Notes under the pieces: model-generated | Told to the model about the DNA's origin: nothing | Seen by the model: the letters and a program-made list of their open reading frames with translations, nothing else | Databases searched by the model: none | Shown: piece after piece, positions 56,008-64,000 of the stretch | How positions within the stretch are numbered: the first letter of the stretch is position 1 | Layout: every line of letters starts with the position of its first letter | Made by a program: the position numbers and the translations under genes | Source of the DNA: Cyanothece sp. BG0011 | GTDB lineage: Bacteria > Cyanobacteriota > Cyanobacteriia > Cyanobacteriales > Microcystaceae | Direction: 5' to 3' | NCBI RefSeq assembly: GCF_003013815.1 | Contig: NZ_PRLH01000001.1 | Coordinates: forward strand, 1-64,000 | Length of the DNA stretch: 64,000 nucleotides

Positions 56008-57281
56008 GATTTGACCTCCCAACTACGGGGTTGATAAAATAGGCTGCGACTGGTTGATTGCTCAGAATCTACTTGAAAGCGAAAAGACTTAACCTTATCG
56101 AAAGTAAATATTCCTTCTTTTAAATAAATATTGGCACTATACACCCCTGATAACAGACAGCAATAAGGCATTTTCATGGAAATTTCGTGATATCCAGGAG
56201 TCAAGTTAATCGTTTGATCATCGGCATTAGAGGTAATACTGACCATGCGATCGCCTCCTCCTGAGCTACAAGAAATCATCACCCCCACATTGACATTTTC
56301 AATGGGTTTGTGGGCTTTACATTCAACGCAAAGTTCGGCATATTCACCAGTTTGTAGGGTTTCTAATCTTTTGCCGTCCTTATCCTTAAAGCAAATTGAA
56401 AGAATATCTAATCCTAAACTGTCTGCTGCTGATTTTTCGGGTAATTTAATCCATCCTAGGGCTTTTTCAGTGCCATCAAGACGCAGATCCCTTTCATACT
56501 GACGAATGACATCTTGAGAATCTCCTTGTAACACCAGTTCCCCTTTTTTGAGGTAAATTGAGGTATCACAAACATTGAGAACGTGATAGGGATTATGAGA
56601 AACGAGAATAAATGAGGTTCCTTTTTCCCGTAGTTCTGCCAGTCGTTGATGACATTTCATTTTAAATTTAATGTCCCCTACTGCCAGCACTTCATCAATT
56701 AAGAGGATTTCTGGATCAATATGCACGGCACAAGCAAACCCCAATCTTGCGGCCATCCCTGAACTATAACTTTGTACCGGAGCATCTATAGCGTCCCAGA
56801 TTTCGGCAAAATCGATGACATCATCGAATCTTCGCTTAATTTCACGGGTGGATAACCCTAAAATTGACATATTGGCGTAGATGTTTTCCCTCCCCGACAA
56901 AATGGGGTTAAATCCTGCCCCTAACGCAATTAGAGGTGCAATACGCCCTCTCACTCTCACTAAGCCTGTATCGGGTTTAATTAAGCCACTGAGGATACGC
57001 AGTAAGGTGCTTTTCCCTGCTCCATTGGCTCCCACTAATCCTAACGCTTGTCCCCGTTGCAATTGAAAGTTAATGTCTCGCAACGCCCAAAATTCTTTTT
57101 TTCGCAGGCGATCATTGTGTCGCCTTCCCCCAGTGAGATCAGCAGCAATATCTTGTACCCCATAAAATAGAGATTGTTTGAGGTCACGACAAAACTTTTT
57201 TGAGACTCCCTCCACCAAAAGCACAGGAGGTTCTTTTGCTTCGGATGTTGGTACTAACGGCCGTTGAATATTAATTACCAT
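56004..57281 (-). CDS. wzt: Wzt-type polysaccharide ABC exporter ATPase
   Basis: A 425-residue ATPase of a polysaccharide exporter. Walker A is GANGAGKST, signature SSGMAARLGFACAV, Walker B ILLIDEVLAVGD, switch His in VSHNPYHVL. Residues from about 270 on are the extra beta-sandwich domain (YAELCVECKAHKPIENVNVG through YSANIYLKEGIFTF), which in Wzt binds the finished polysaccharide end. It lies 2 bp after the permease gene and overlaps the next gene by 4. It provides energy to export O-antigen-like or capsular chains in one step. Confidence 0.92.
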   Translation of the reverse strand: MVINIQRPLVPTSEAKEPPVLLVEGVSKKFCRDLKQSLFYGVQDIAADLTGGRRHNDRLRKKEFWALRDINFQLQRGQALGLVGANGAGKSTLLRILSGLIKPDTGLVRVRGRIAPLIALGAGFNPILSGRENIYANMSILGLSTREIKRRFDDVIDFAEIWDAIDAPVQSYSSGMAARLGFACAVHIDPEILLIDEVLAVGDIKFKMKCHQRLAELREKGTSFILVSHNPYHVLNVCDTSIYLKKGELVLQGDSQDVIRQYERDLRLDGTEKALGWIKLPEKSAADSLGLDILSICFKDKDGKRLETLQTGEYAELCVECKAHKPIENVNVGVMISCSSGGGDRMVSITSNADDQTINLTPGYHEISMKMPYCCLLSGVYSANIYLKEGIFTFDKVKSFRFQVDSEQSTSRSLFYQPRSWEVKS

Positions 57282-57283
57282 AT

Positions 57284-58138
57284 TTATGATGTGACCCTCT
57301 CGACGACATAAGGCATTGCAATACGAAAGCTAATCCAAGTTAACAGTAACCCTACCAGGGTAAAGCCACTGACTAACCAAAATCCTTCAGGGTTGGTCAA
57401 GGTTCCTGTGGTGGCTAATTCTCTTGTCGCTACCAGTAAAGGGGTAACAGGGTTCCAAGCGACCAATATCCCAAATAGTCCTTCTTTGGGGACAGGGTAG
57501 ATCACAGGGGTGAGAAATAACCATAACCCTGTAATCATGTTTAAGCCTCTTGAGACATCTTGATAGAGTAGTCCCAGAGGTGCCAGCAAAATACCGATTA
57601 ATGTTCCTAGTAAAATCAGGTGAATCAAGGCGACAGGGGCGATAATAATGCTCCAACTGACAGGAACTCGGAAAAAGAGAAATAGGCCAATAATTAAAAT
57701 TAGTTTGATACCAAAGTTAAACACCACTTCCCCAAGTTTCGCTAGGATAATGGCTTCTCTGGGAAAGTTGACTCGCGCTAACATAGGCTTAGCTAAAATG
57801 ACGGCTTGAACTGGCCCCATGAGTGAATCAACAAAGGTTTGCCACAAGGCTGTGCTGAACATAACATAAGCAGGATAAGGAATATCGGTGTTGCCCACAG
57901 TAAACACATTAGCTTCTTTGGCGAGAGTAAAACTCATGGCCATGGCAATAGGGGGAATAAATACCCAGGCGATACCCAGTATTGCCTGTCGATATTGGGC
58001 GCTGATATCACGCACCATCAGTCGCCAGGCTAATTCACGGGAGGCCAATAAATCGCGCCACATACTCGAAAATAAAAAACGAGGACGACGCAGTAAGCTG
58101 TCGGGAGTATGAATAATTTCGGGGGGGCTAGATAGCAT
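57284..58138 (-). CDS. wzm: Wzm-type polysaccharide ABC exporter permease
   Basis: A 284-residue ABC-2 permease with about six helices. It begins with a cytoplasmic amphipathic part (SSMWRDLLASRELAWRLMVRDISAQYRQAILG) characteristic of the Wzm/KpsM group, then TLAKEANVFTVGNTDIPYPAYVM. It forms the membrane channel for the neighbouring Wzt-like ATPase, whose gene starts 2 bp after its stop. Together they mark this as an ABC-dependent polysaccharide export system rather than a Wzx/Wzy one. Confidence 0.9.
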   Translation of the reverse strand: MLSSPPEIIHTPDSLLRRPRFLFSSMWRDLLASRELAWRLMVRDISAQYRQAILGIAWVFIPPIAMAMSFTLAKEANVFTVGNTDIPYPAYVMFSTALWQTFVDSLMGPVQAVILAKPMLARVNFPREAIILAKLGEVVFNFGIKLILIIGLFLFFRVPVSWSIIIAPVALIHLILLGTLIGILLAPLGLLYQDVSRGLNMITGLWLFLTPVIYPVPKEGLFGILVAWNPVTPLLVATRELATTGTLTNPEGFWLVSGFTLVGLLLTWISFRIAMPYVVERVTS

Positions 58139-58184
58139 TTTTTTCTAAAATTAGGAACATTATAAAATTAAATAAACAATAACT

Positions 58185-59279
58185 TTATTTAGAGTCGAAA
58201 CTCCTGGCGATACTTTCCCAGGCTAACTTAGGCTTAAATTCCCGATCTAAGGGCAGGGGACGAACCGGTGCGTTATCGTTACGGGGACGGTGTTTCGATA
58301 GCCAAGTATAGCGATCGCTTAATCCCCAGGTTAATACGCCGATGACATTGGGTTCTTCTAAAACGGTGCTTAAATACATTTCATAAACCTCAGCAATTCG
58401 GCGATCGCGTTCTTCGTAATCATAGGGTAATCCTCGATCATGAACATCCATTTCTGTCACCATAATTTTTAAATCTAAGCTGGCGACATCGGCTAAAAAT
58501 TGTCTCAGTTTCTCTGCATTAAAACGGGTTTCTGGTCCTGATAAATGCGCTTGTAGTCCTAATCCATGAATAGGGGTTCCTTGCTCTTTCAGGCTTTTTA
58601 AAAGATTGAAAACGGCTTCACGTTTGGCATTTTGATGGGGTAAATCATAGTCTAAATCGTAATCGTTATAAAAAAGCAACGCATTGGGATCGGCTTCGGC
58701 TGCGACTCGAAACGCTATGTCAATATAATCTTTACCTAACCATTGAAACCAAGGACTTTTACGCAACCCTAGGGGATGTCCATCTCTTACTTCAATCCCT
58801 TCATTAACCACATCCCAAGAGTGAATTAAGCCTTGATAATGACCGGCAACCGTCATAATATGATCCTTTAAAATTGATTCAGCATTTTGAGGGTTGGCGG
58901 TTTCTTTAAGCCATTTTGGTAGGGACTGATGCCACACTAAATTATGTCCTCGCATTTGCAACTGATGGCGTTTGGCAAATTCTATTAACCAGTCTCCCCG
59001 ACTAAAATCATATTGATTGGGTTTTGGATGAATTTTATGCCATTTTAAATCATTTTCTGGGGTTAAAATCGCACATTCTTCTATAAACCGTTTAGCAAAT
59101 TCTTGATTTTCCGAGAGCTTAGAATAGGCAGCGGCTGCCCCATAAATTAATTCTTTACGGGCAGCATAAGTTTTTAGGGATTTGGGTTGCTTAAGCCATC
59201 CTGTTAATAGGGTGGTTGCCAGGGTTGCTCCTCCTAAATACATTGCTTTTCTTCGGGTTATTTTGGGTATTTTTACCAT
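58185..59279 (-). CDS. Endo-1,4-beta-xylanase, glycoside hydrolase family 10
   Basis: A 364-residue GH10 hydrolase. Acid/base Glu160 lies in SWDVVNE and nucleophile Glu276 in KIMVTEMDVHD; other family parts are LTPENDLKWHKI, MRGHNLVWHQSLPKWL, LFYNDYDLDY and IHGLGLQAHLSG. The N-terminus has a twin-arginine-like signal, ITRRKAMYLGGATLATTLL, suggesting Tat export. GH10 enzymes cut xylan-like beta-1,4 chains; here it lies inside a polysaccharide gene cluster and probably trims or releases the exported polymer. The start is ATG 59279. Confidence 0.92.
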   Translation of the reverse strand: MVKIPKITRRKAMYLGGATLATTLLTGWLKQPKSLKTYAARKELIYGAAAAYSKLSENQEFAKRFIEECAILTPENDLKWHKIHPKPNQYDFSRGDWLIEFAKRHQLQMRGHNLVWHQSLPKWLKETANPQNAESILKDHIMTVAGHYQGLIHSWDVVNEGIEVRDGHPLGLRKSPWFQWLGKDYIDIAFRVAAEADPNALLFYNDYDLDYDLPHQNAKREAVFNLLKSLKEQGTPIHGLGLQAHLSGPETRFNAEKLRQFLADVASLDLKIMVTEMDVHDRGLPYDYEERDRRIAEVYEMYLSTVLEEPNVIGVLTWGLSDRYTWLSKHRPRNDNAPVRPLPLDREFKPKLAWESIARSFDSK

Positions 59280-59290
59280 GAAAAAATGAA

Positions 59291-60305
59291 CTATGAAGAC
59301 TTAATTTGAGTTTGGGTGGTTAACTGTTTTTGTTGTTGAAAATGACGATGGGTCAAATAATTATTAATACGATGTTCAAACCACATCATCACTTTTTCTA
59401 ATTTCGGACTATAAAGTCCAAAGGTAAGGCGAAAAATAATAGGGGCAATGAAGGTCATTTTTTCGTCGCCAACCTAATTTTTTATATTTTGAAGTAAAAT
59501 ATCCGTCTTCACTTAATTGCCATTTGTCTCTAAGACGATGCAAACTCGATAACGTCCAGGCATTACTCCAACGCAACATATAATAATGTAAATCACTCCA
59601 TTCTAAGGGTTCGCCAAAGGTATAAGTCACTAAACAACTGGGTTCAAAAAAGACTTTTTCTCCCTTTTCTCTGACAGCCATACAAAAGTCAAGATGCTCT
59701 TTAGTATTCATTAAAGCTTCATCTAAAACACCAATTTTATCGAAAATATTACGGCGAACTAAGACACAATGAAATTCGGCTAATTCGGTTTCTGTGCGTT
59801 GTAATTTTGGCAGTAAATCTTGAACTTTTTGACCTTGTTTATACATTTTTTCTCGTAGGCGTTTCCTCCCTGTTTTATCAACCCAAATATGAGATTCACC
59901 GCCAGCAAAATGAACGATTTCATGTAAAGGTTTTTCTTGACACATTAAGGGACCAACAACGGCTGCGTTGGTTTCTTCGGCACAAGTTAACAGAGCTTTT
60001 AACCATCCTTTACTGACAATAACATCGTTATCAATGAAAACTAAATAAGGAGTTTTGACATAACTTAAGCCTAAGTTTCTAGCTTGATTAGGGGTTAAAT
60101 AATAGTCTGTTCGTAATAGTTGAAACTTTTTATCTTGTGATTGTTGGTTTAAATAGCTATGAATTTTCTCGGGGGAATTACCATCAACATAAATTAAATG
60201 AAAGGGAATAGTTGTATGCTCATAAATACTTTCTAGGGATTCTTGAGTACAACTAAATCGCTCACGAGGGACAACTATAATGGTAACTTTAGGTTCTAAT
60301 TTCAT
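59291..60305 (-). pseudogene. Glycosyltransferase family 2 protein, reading frame broken at an A6 tract
   Basis: A GT2 enzyme of about 338 residues if restored. The N-terminal catalytic part is intact: KVTIIVVPRERFSCTQESL, IYVDGNSPEKI, NQARNLGLSYVKTPYLVFIDNDVIV and KEHLDFCMAV. The frame ends at 59409 after WRRKNDLHCPYYFSP, which looks unlike protein homologues. Removing one base from T6 (59458-59463) gives WRRK then MTFIAPIIFRLTFGLYSPKLEKVMMW and a basic tail to 59291, with natural-looking membrane-associated helix. The N-terminal domain alone might still be active. Confidence 0.75.
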
Positions 60306-60321
60306 TAAAATTAATCCTCCT

Positions 60322-61599
60322 TTAAGATGATAAAGTTACAGAATTTAAGTTTAGATTAAATAAAGTTTGATTCGAGTTCAGAACTTGTTGATAAATGTCT
60401 ACCAGGTTATCATTTAGTTTATCTAAATCATAGTGTTTTTCAACATAATCACGTCCGGCTTTTCCCATATCTTTCCATTGTTCAGGATGTTGAATCAGTA
60501 AATTTAATTTATCAGCTAAAGCGTCAACATCTCTTTCAGGAACTAGATAACCTGATACGCCATCTTCAACTAATTCAGGAATGCCACCATGATAGGTACT
60601 AATCACAGGTAAACCCATGGCCATTGCTTCCTTTAAAACATTAATCGGTGCGTCTTGATTCCCATCTTTAGCTGTCACACTGGGAGCAATAAATATATGA
60701 GAGTTATCTAAAATTTCTTTGATTTCTTGTTCATTTTTCCAGCCAACTAACTGAATAATATTTTGCATTTTCAAGGTTTTAATTAGCTGTTCTAAATGGG
60801 GTCTGAGTTCACCGTCTCCAATGATGTTATATTTTAAATTAGGTGTTATTTCTGCTTGTTTAGCTACGGCACGAATACTATATTCAATTCCTTTTTTTTC
60901 CACTAAACGTCCTGTTGTTGCAATGCAAATTTTTTGGTTTTTTTCTAGGAAACGAGGTTTAAAAATAAATTGTTGATAATTTAATCCAGAACGTAGAACA
61001 GAAATTAAATTAGGATCACAACCTAATGCAATAATTCTTTGTTTAAAAAAATCACAATTGGTTAAAAAATAATTACCTTCTTTGAATAACTTATCATAAA
61101 CATGAGTTCCCTTTTCTTCAACATATTTACTAATATCTTGCCCTCTAAAAGTTGTAATTAAATTAGCTTGAGGACTATTTATTTTACGAAACCAAATCCC
61201 TCGATAACCTTGGGTTCCAAATTGACAATGAATGATATCATAAGGTTGCTCACATTGGGGAACTAACATATAAATAAGGCGAAATGATAAAGCTTCCAGC
61301 CCATATCTCCAAACATCTAAGCTTTTGAAACTTTTTTTTCTATCTAAAGTTAGATATTTTCTCAGTAAATTTATTCCTTTTAATCCTCGTTCAAATAAAT
61401 TTTCTGGCATCGTAAGAAGATAATAAGTTCTCTCTAATAAATTATATTGTTTAACTAAGGGTTGAAGATGATCAATATCTCCTTGTTTTTCTGCATAAAT
61501 ATCAACTTGATGACCTCGTTTAATCAAACCAACTGCTTGATTAATTATAAAAGTTTCTGATAGAGTGGGGAATTCATGAACTAAAAAAGCAATACGCAT
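60322..61599 (-). CDS. Glycosyltransferase family 4 protein (colanic-acid WcaL-like)
   Basis: A 425-residue GT-B transferase. It starts RIAFLVHEFPTLSETFIINQAVGLIKRGH, typical of WcaL-like enzymes, and the C-terminal donor-binding domain has IATTGRLVEKKGIEYSIRAV, YNIIGDGELRPHLEQL and the Glu-rich APINVLKEAMAMGLPVISTYHGGIPELV. Likely adds a sugar in the exopolysaccharide chain. It is 27 bp downstream of a GT2 gene on the same strand and 16 bp upstream of the broken GT2 gene. Confidence 0.9.
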   Translation of the reverse strand: MRIAFLVHEFPTLSETFIINQAVGLIKRGHQVDIYAEKQGDIDHLQPLVKQYNLLERTYYLLTMPENLFERGLKGINLLRKYLTLDRKKSFKSLDVWRYGLEALSFRLIYMLVPQCEQPYDIIHCQFGTQGYRGIWFRKINSPQANLITTFRGQDISKYVEEKGTHVYDKLFKEGNYFLTNCDFFKQRIIALGCDPNLISVLRSGLNYQQFIFKPRFLEKNQKICIATTGRLVEKKGIEYSIRAVAKQAEITPNLKYNIIGDGELRPHLEQLIKTLKMQNIIQLVGWKNEQEIKEILDNSHIFIAPSVTAKDGNQDAPINVLKEAMAMGLPVISTYHGGIPELVEDGVSGYLVPERDVDALADKLNLLIQHPEQWKDMGKAGRDYVEKHYDLDKLNDNLVDIYQQVLNSNQTLFNLNLNSVTLSS

Positions 61600-61625
61600 T
61601 TTAAATTAATTAAATTGTTTTATCT

Positions 61626-62543
61626 TTATAATCTAGCGGATTCTTTACCAAATTTTACCCTTAGCAGTTCCCAAGCGCTGGAATACCTGACAAAAAACAT
61701 GACTAAAGAAACTTGTAATTTTTCCTCTAAAGATTGAAACCGTTGATCTCGAAAAACTTTAATTAAAAAATTAATAGGTGGGGTCAAATTATAACGTAAA
61801 TACCCTAAAAATAATAATTGTTTTTGTAAGGAAGAAGTTAATGCTTTTGATTGTCTTTGAAAACTCCCTGAAGCTAAACGGATGGTTCTCTGATAAAGTT
61901 GTGACCAAGAATGTCGCGCAGGATGAAAAATACAGACTTCTTCAGCATAAATTTGTTCATATCCTTTCTCATAAACTCGATTTCCCCATTCTAAGTCACC
62001 ATTAGATTTAAGACTGTCATCAAAGCAACCGACTTCATCGAAAATATGGCGATAGGTAAACACATTTGCGGTTGCAGCACCATGATATTCTGCTAATAGT
62101 TTCTCCTGGGGAAAAGCGGTAACACTTTCATATAATTCTATGGCAGTGGGTTGACTAGGATTTCTAAAAAAGAGTTCTATTTTTCCTGCTATTAGCCCAC
62201 AATTTGGATTAGCTAATAAGGCATTTACACCATTTTTTAACCAGTTAATTGTGGGAATACAATCTGAATCTGTAAAGGCAATAATTTCTCCTTTTGCGAT
62301 GGTTAAACCTTTATTTCTAGCAGCATAAGATCCTTGCTTTGCTTCATAGGTATAATGAGCTTGGGAAAATTGTGAAACAATATCTTTAATATTGTGTTCT
62401 TCATCAGAAGCATTATCAATAACAATTACTTCATAATTGTCAGTGGGATATGATTGATTTTCTAAGGCTTCTAAGCACTTTTTAAGCCTTAAACCATCAT
62501 TGTAAACGGGAATGATGATAGAAACCATCGGAAAAACATTCAT
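61626..62543 (-). CDS. Glycosyltransferase family 2 protein
   Basis: A 305-residue GT2 enzyme. Motifs are MVSIIIPVYNDGLRLKKCLEAL, VIVIDNASDEEHNIKDI, YAARNKGLTIAKGEIIAFTDSDCIPTINWL and DLEWGNRVYEKGYEQIYAEEV. The EHN insertion in the VIVIDNASDEEHNIK loop is only slightly unusual. C-terminal segments are hydrophobic and may associate with the membrane. It is the first intact transferase after the oxidoreductase at the window edge and probably starts this run of genes. Confidence 0.9.
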   Translation of the reverse strand: MNVFPMVSIIIPVYNDGLRLKKCLEALENQSYPTDNYEVIVIDNASDEEHNIKDIVSQFSQAHYTYEAKQGSYAARNKGLTIAKGEIIAFTDSDCIPTINWLKNGVNALLANPNCGLIAGKIELFFRNPSQPTAIELYESVTAFPQEKLLAEYHGAATANVFTYRHIFDEVGCFDDSLKSNGDLEWGNRVYEKGYEQIYAEEVCIFHPARHSWSQLYQRTIRLASGSFQRQSKALTSSLQKQLLFLGYLRYNLTPPINFLIKVFRDQRFQSLEEKLQVSLVMFFVRYSSAWELLRVKFGKESARL

Positions 62544-62647
62544 GAAAAAAGAACCTAAAATTGGCTAATGGTTAGCTTTAGTAAGAATTGATAAGTAGAA
62601 CAGACAGATAAAGAAATAATGAGTCTGCCTGAATACTCTTATTTTTG

Positions 62648-64000
62648 TTAAACAACAACTTTAGAGTTGATGGACTTTGCTTTCGTAGAAGGAGAAACTA
62701 GAGTTTTCTTCTTCTTATCAGTAACAAAATCTTCGTGATAAGAGCGTTCCGTATTAACTTGCCACAAATCATGATTTGCTCCCATGATATTCTCCGCTGC
62801 TAAAAGAGCCGATAACATAGAATGATCTTGGTTATTATAACGGTGCATTCCATTACGACCAACGGTTTGCAAATTCTCAAAGGTACTCACATAATCTTGT
62901 AATACTTTTAAATGCTCTTTGTATTCACCGTCGTAAACAGGATAGGCTTTTTTCTGACGAATAACCGTACCATCTTCTACTTTACGGATATCATCAACTA
63001 ATCCTAAATTAACGATTTCTTCACTGGCTAATCTAATTAAATCTTTGTTATCCATTTCCCATAAATCATCCCCTTCACTACAGAAATATTCCATTCCTAA
63101 GCAGGTTTTATTAATATCAGGAACCATCGCCGGACTCCAGTTCTTAAAGTTCTGAATGCGTCCTACTTTAAACTCAGGACTATGAATATAAATCCAATTA
63201 TCAGGGAATAGGTCTTTTTGATCGACTACAATAGGAACAATCAGGAAATCGCGGTATTTCAAACTACGGGCAGCCTTAAGAACGTTTTCGGGGGGTAAAG
63301 GGTCTAAACGGTGCATTAAGGCAGCAACGGGCATGGTATTGATAAATTGATCCCCTTCAAGGGTCAAGGTTTTATCTCCTTGTTTAGCGATGATACGGGT
63401 AATACGTTTACCTTCTCGTTCGACTTTAATCACTTCAGTGTTTAAGTGAACAGGAGAACCGTGAGCATTCAATTTCTCTTGAAACCGTTCCCACATCATT
63501 CCTGGTCCTAAAATAGGGTAATCGAATTCTTTGATAAGAGTTTTGGTGTCATTGCTGCCAAATACAGCGTTAATGACTGCTTTTTTTAGGGATAATCCTT
63601 TAATTCGCTGTGCAGCCCAGTCTGCTCGAATTTGAGTACAGGGAATACCCCAAACTTTTTCGGTATAACTTTTAAAGAAGGTTTTGTATAACCGTTCTCC
63701 AAAGCGGTTTGTTACCCATTGTTCAAAATTCTCTTCTACGGGTAAGGGTTTAACCTTTACTTTGAAATAGCTATAAAGAATTAATAAACTGTGTAAAATT
63801 CCTAAATTGCTAACCGCATTCAAAGGTTCTAGGGGATAGCTGAAAAATTTGCTTTTGTAATAAATGCGAGACAGACGGGGAACTTTAATAAATTCGTCCC
63901 CTAACACTTCATACCAAAGATGTTGAACTTGAGGAACTTTGGTAAAAAAGCGGTGTCCACCGATATCAAAGCGATAATCTTTGTAGGTTTCGGTACGGGA
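62648..64000 (-). CDS. FAD-dependent oxidoreductase (UDP-galactopyranose mutase/protoporphyrinogen-oxidase-like), 5' end outside window
   Basis: The frame remains open through the window edge: the last bases read as TYKDYRFDIGGHRFFTKVP, so the gene begins beyond 64000 and the first FAD-binding motif is not seen. Visible parts are the GGHRFF motif used in this amine-oxidase-like group, GERLYKTFFKSYTEKVWG, YPILGPGMMWERFQEKL, and a C-terminal NLQTVGRNGMHRYNNQDHSMLSALLAAENI binding FAD. These flavoproteins often stand next to glycosyltransferases in polysaccharide clusters. The reaction may be a sugar-ring or prenyl-lipid oxidation; not determined. Confidence 0.85.
   Translation of the reverse strand, partial: SRTETYKDYRFDIGGHRFFTKVPQVQHLWYEVLGDEFIKVPRLSRIYYKSKFFSYPLEPLNAVSNLGILHSLLILYSYFKVKVKPLPVEENFEQWVTNRFGERLYKTFFKSYTEKVWGIPCTQIRADWAAQRIKGLSLKKAVINAVFGSNDTKTLIKEFDYPILGPGMMWERFQEKLNAHGSPVHLNTEVIKVEREGKRITRIIAKQGDKTLTLEGDQFINTMPVAALMHRLDPLPPENVLKAARSLKYRDFLIVPIVVDQKDLFPDNWIYIHSPEFKVGRIQNFKNWSPAMVPDINKTCLGMEYFCSEGDDLWEMDNKDLIRLASEEIVNLGLVDDIRKVEDGTVIRQKKAYPVYDGEYKEHLKVLQDYVSTFENLQTVGRNGMHRYNNQDHSMLSALLAAENIMGANHDLWQVNTERSYHEDFVTDKKKKTLVSPSTKAKSINSKVVV

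Overview
The window is a cyanobacterial chromosome segment, AT-rich and carrying roughly two dozen copies of the HIP1 octamer GCGATCGC, which is typical of cyanobacteria. Supporting genes are a sucrose-phosphate phosphatase, an SLH/OprB iron-uptake porin, a type 2 isopentenyl-diphosphate isomerase, a PEP-CTERM protein, an ethylene-receptor-like sensor and several cyanobacteria-restricted small proteins. AT content and gene style suggest a unicellular Crocosphaera/Cyanothece-type organism; this is an inference, not a search result.

Layout. 1-5143: a small protein, a large membrane protein with an internal 333-bp duplication, a muconolactone-isomerase-like protein and a tandem trio of AIM24 paralogues. 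5144-12880: DUF29 protein behind a near-consensus promoter, fni, GH38 alpha-mannosidase, iron-uptake porin and a secreted small protein beside a MITE-like element. 13332-18775: universal stress protein, tatC, a diguanylate cyclase with an ethylene-binding-type N-terminus, spp-ruvA and a small conserved protein. 18819-25939: purL, a YefM/YoeB toxin-antitoxin pair, purF, a small membrane protein and gyrB. 26208-34141: small proteins, a response regulator (frameshifted), a HAD phosphatase (frameshifted), queG with a GT21-like glycosyltransferase, a PEP-CTERM protein (frameshifted) and an M48 protease. 34489-40794: a five-gene minor-pilin operon on the minus strand. 41205-47312: a caspase-fold protein lacking its catalytic dyad, next to a Gld-like ABC system (ATPase, permease, GldG-like, DUF4340). 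47483-49903: a secreted protein, a SPOR protein and mnmA. 49970-64000: an exopolysaccharide locus with glycosyltransferases, a Wzm/Wzt-type exporter, GH10 xylanase, GMC oxidoreductase, sulfotransferase, an HTTM membrane protein and a partial FAD oxidoreductase.

How genes work together. purL and purF are consecutive purine enzymes, separated here by a toxin-antitoxin module. The minor pilins probably act together in type IV pilus assembly. The exporter pair and its flanking glycosyltransferases form one surface-polysaccharide unit. The four Gld-like genes look like one membrane complex.

Five genes are each split by one single-base length change in an A/T homopolymer: response regulator, HAD, PEP-CTERM, sulfotransferase and a glycosyltransferase. 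That pattern points to homopolymer sequencing error, slippage or parallel decay, and affects how those genes should be read. The most interesting biology is the ethylene-site diguanylate cyclase, the dead caspase beside a Gld-like transporter, and the recent in-frame duplication in the 677-residue membrane protein. No tRNA, rRNA, CRISPR array or transposase gene was seen.
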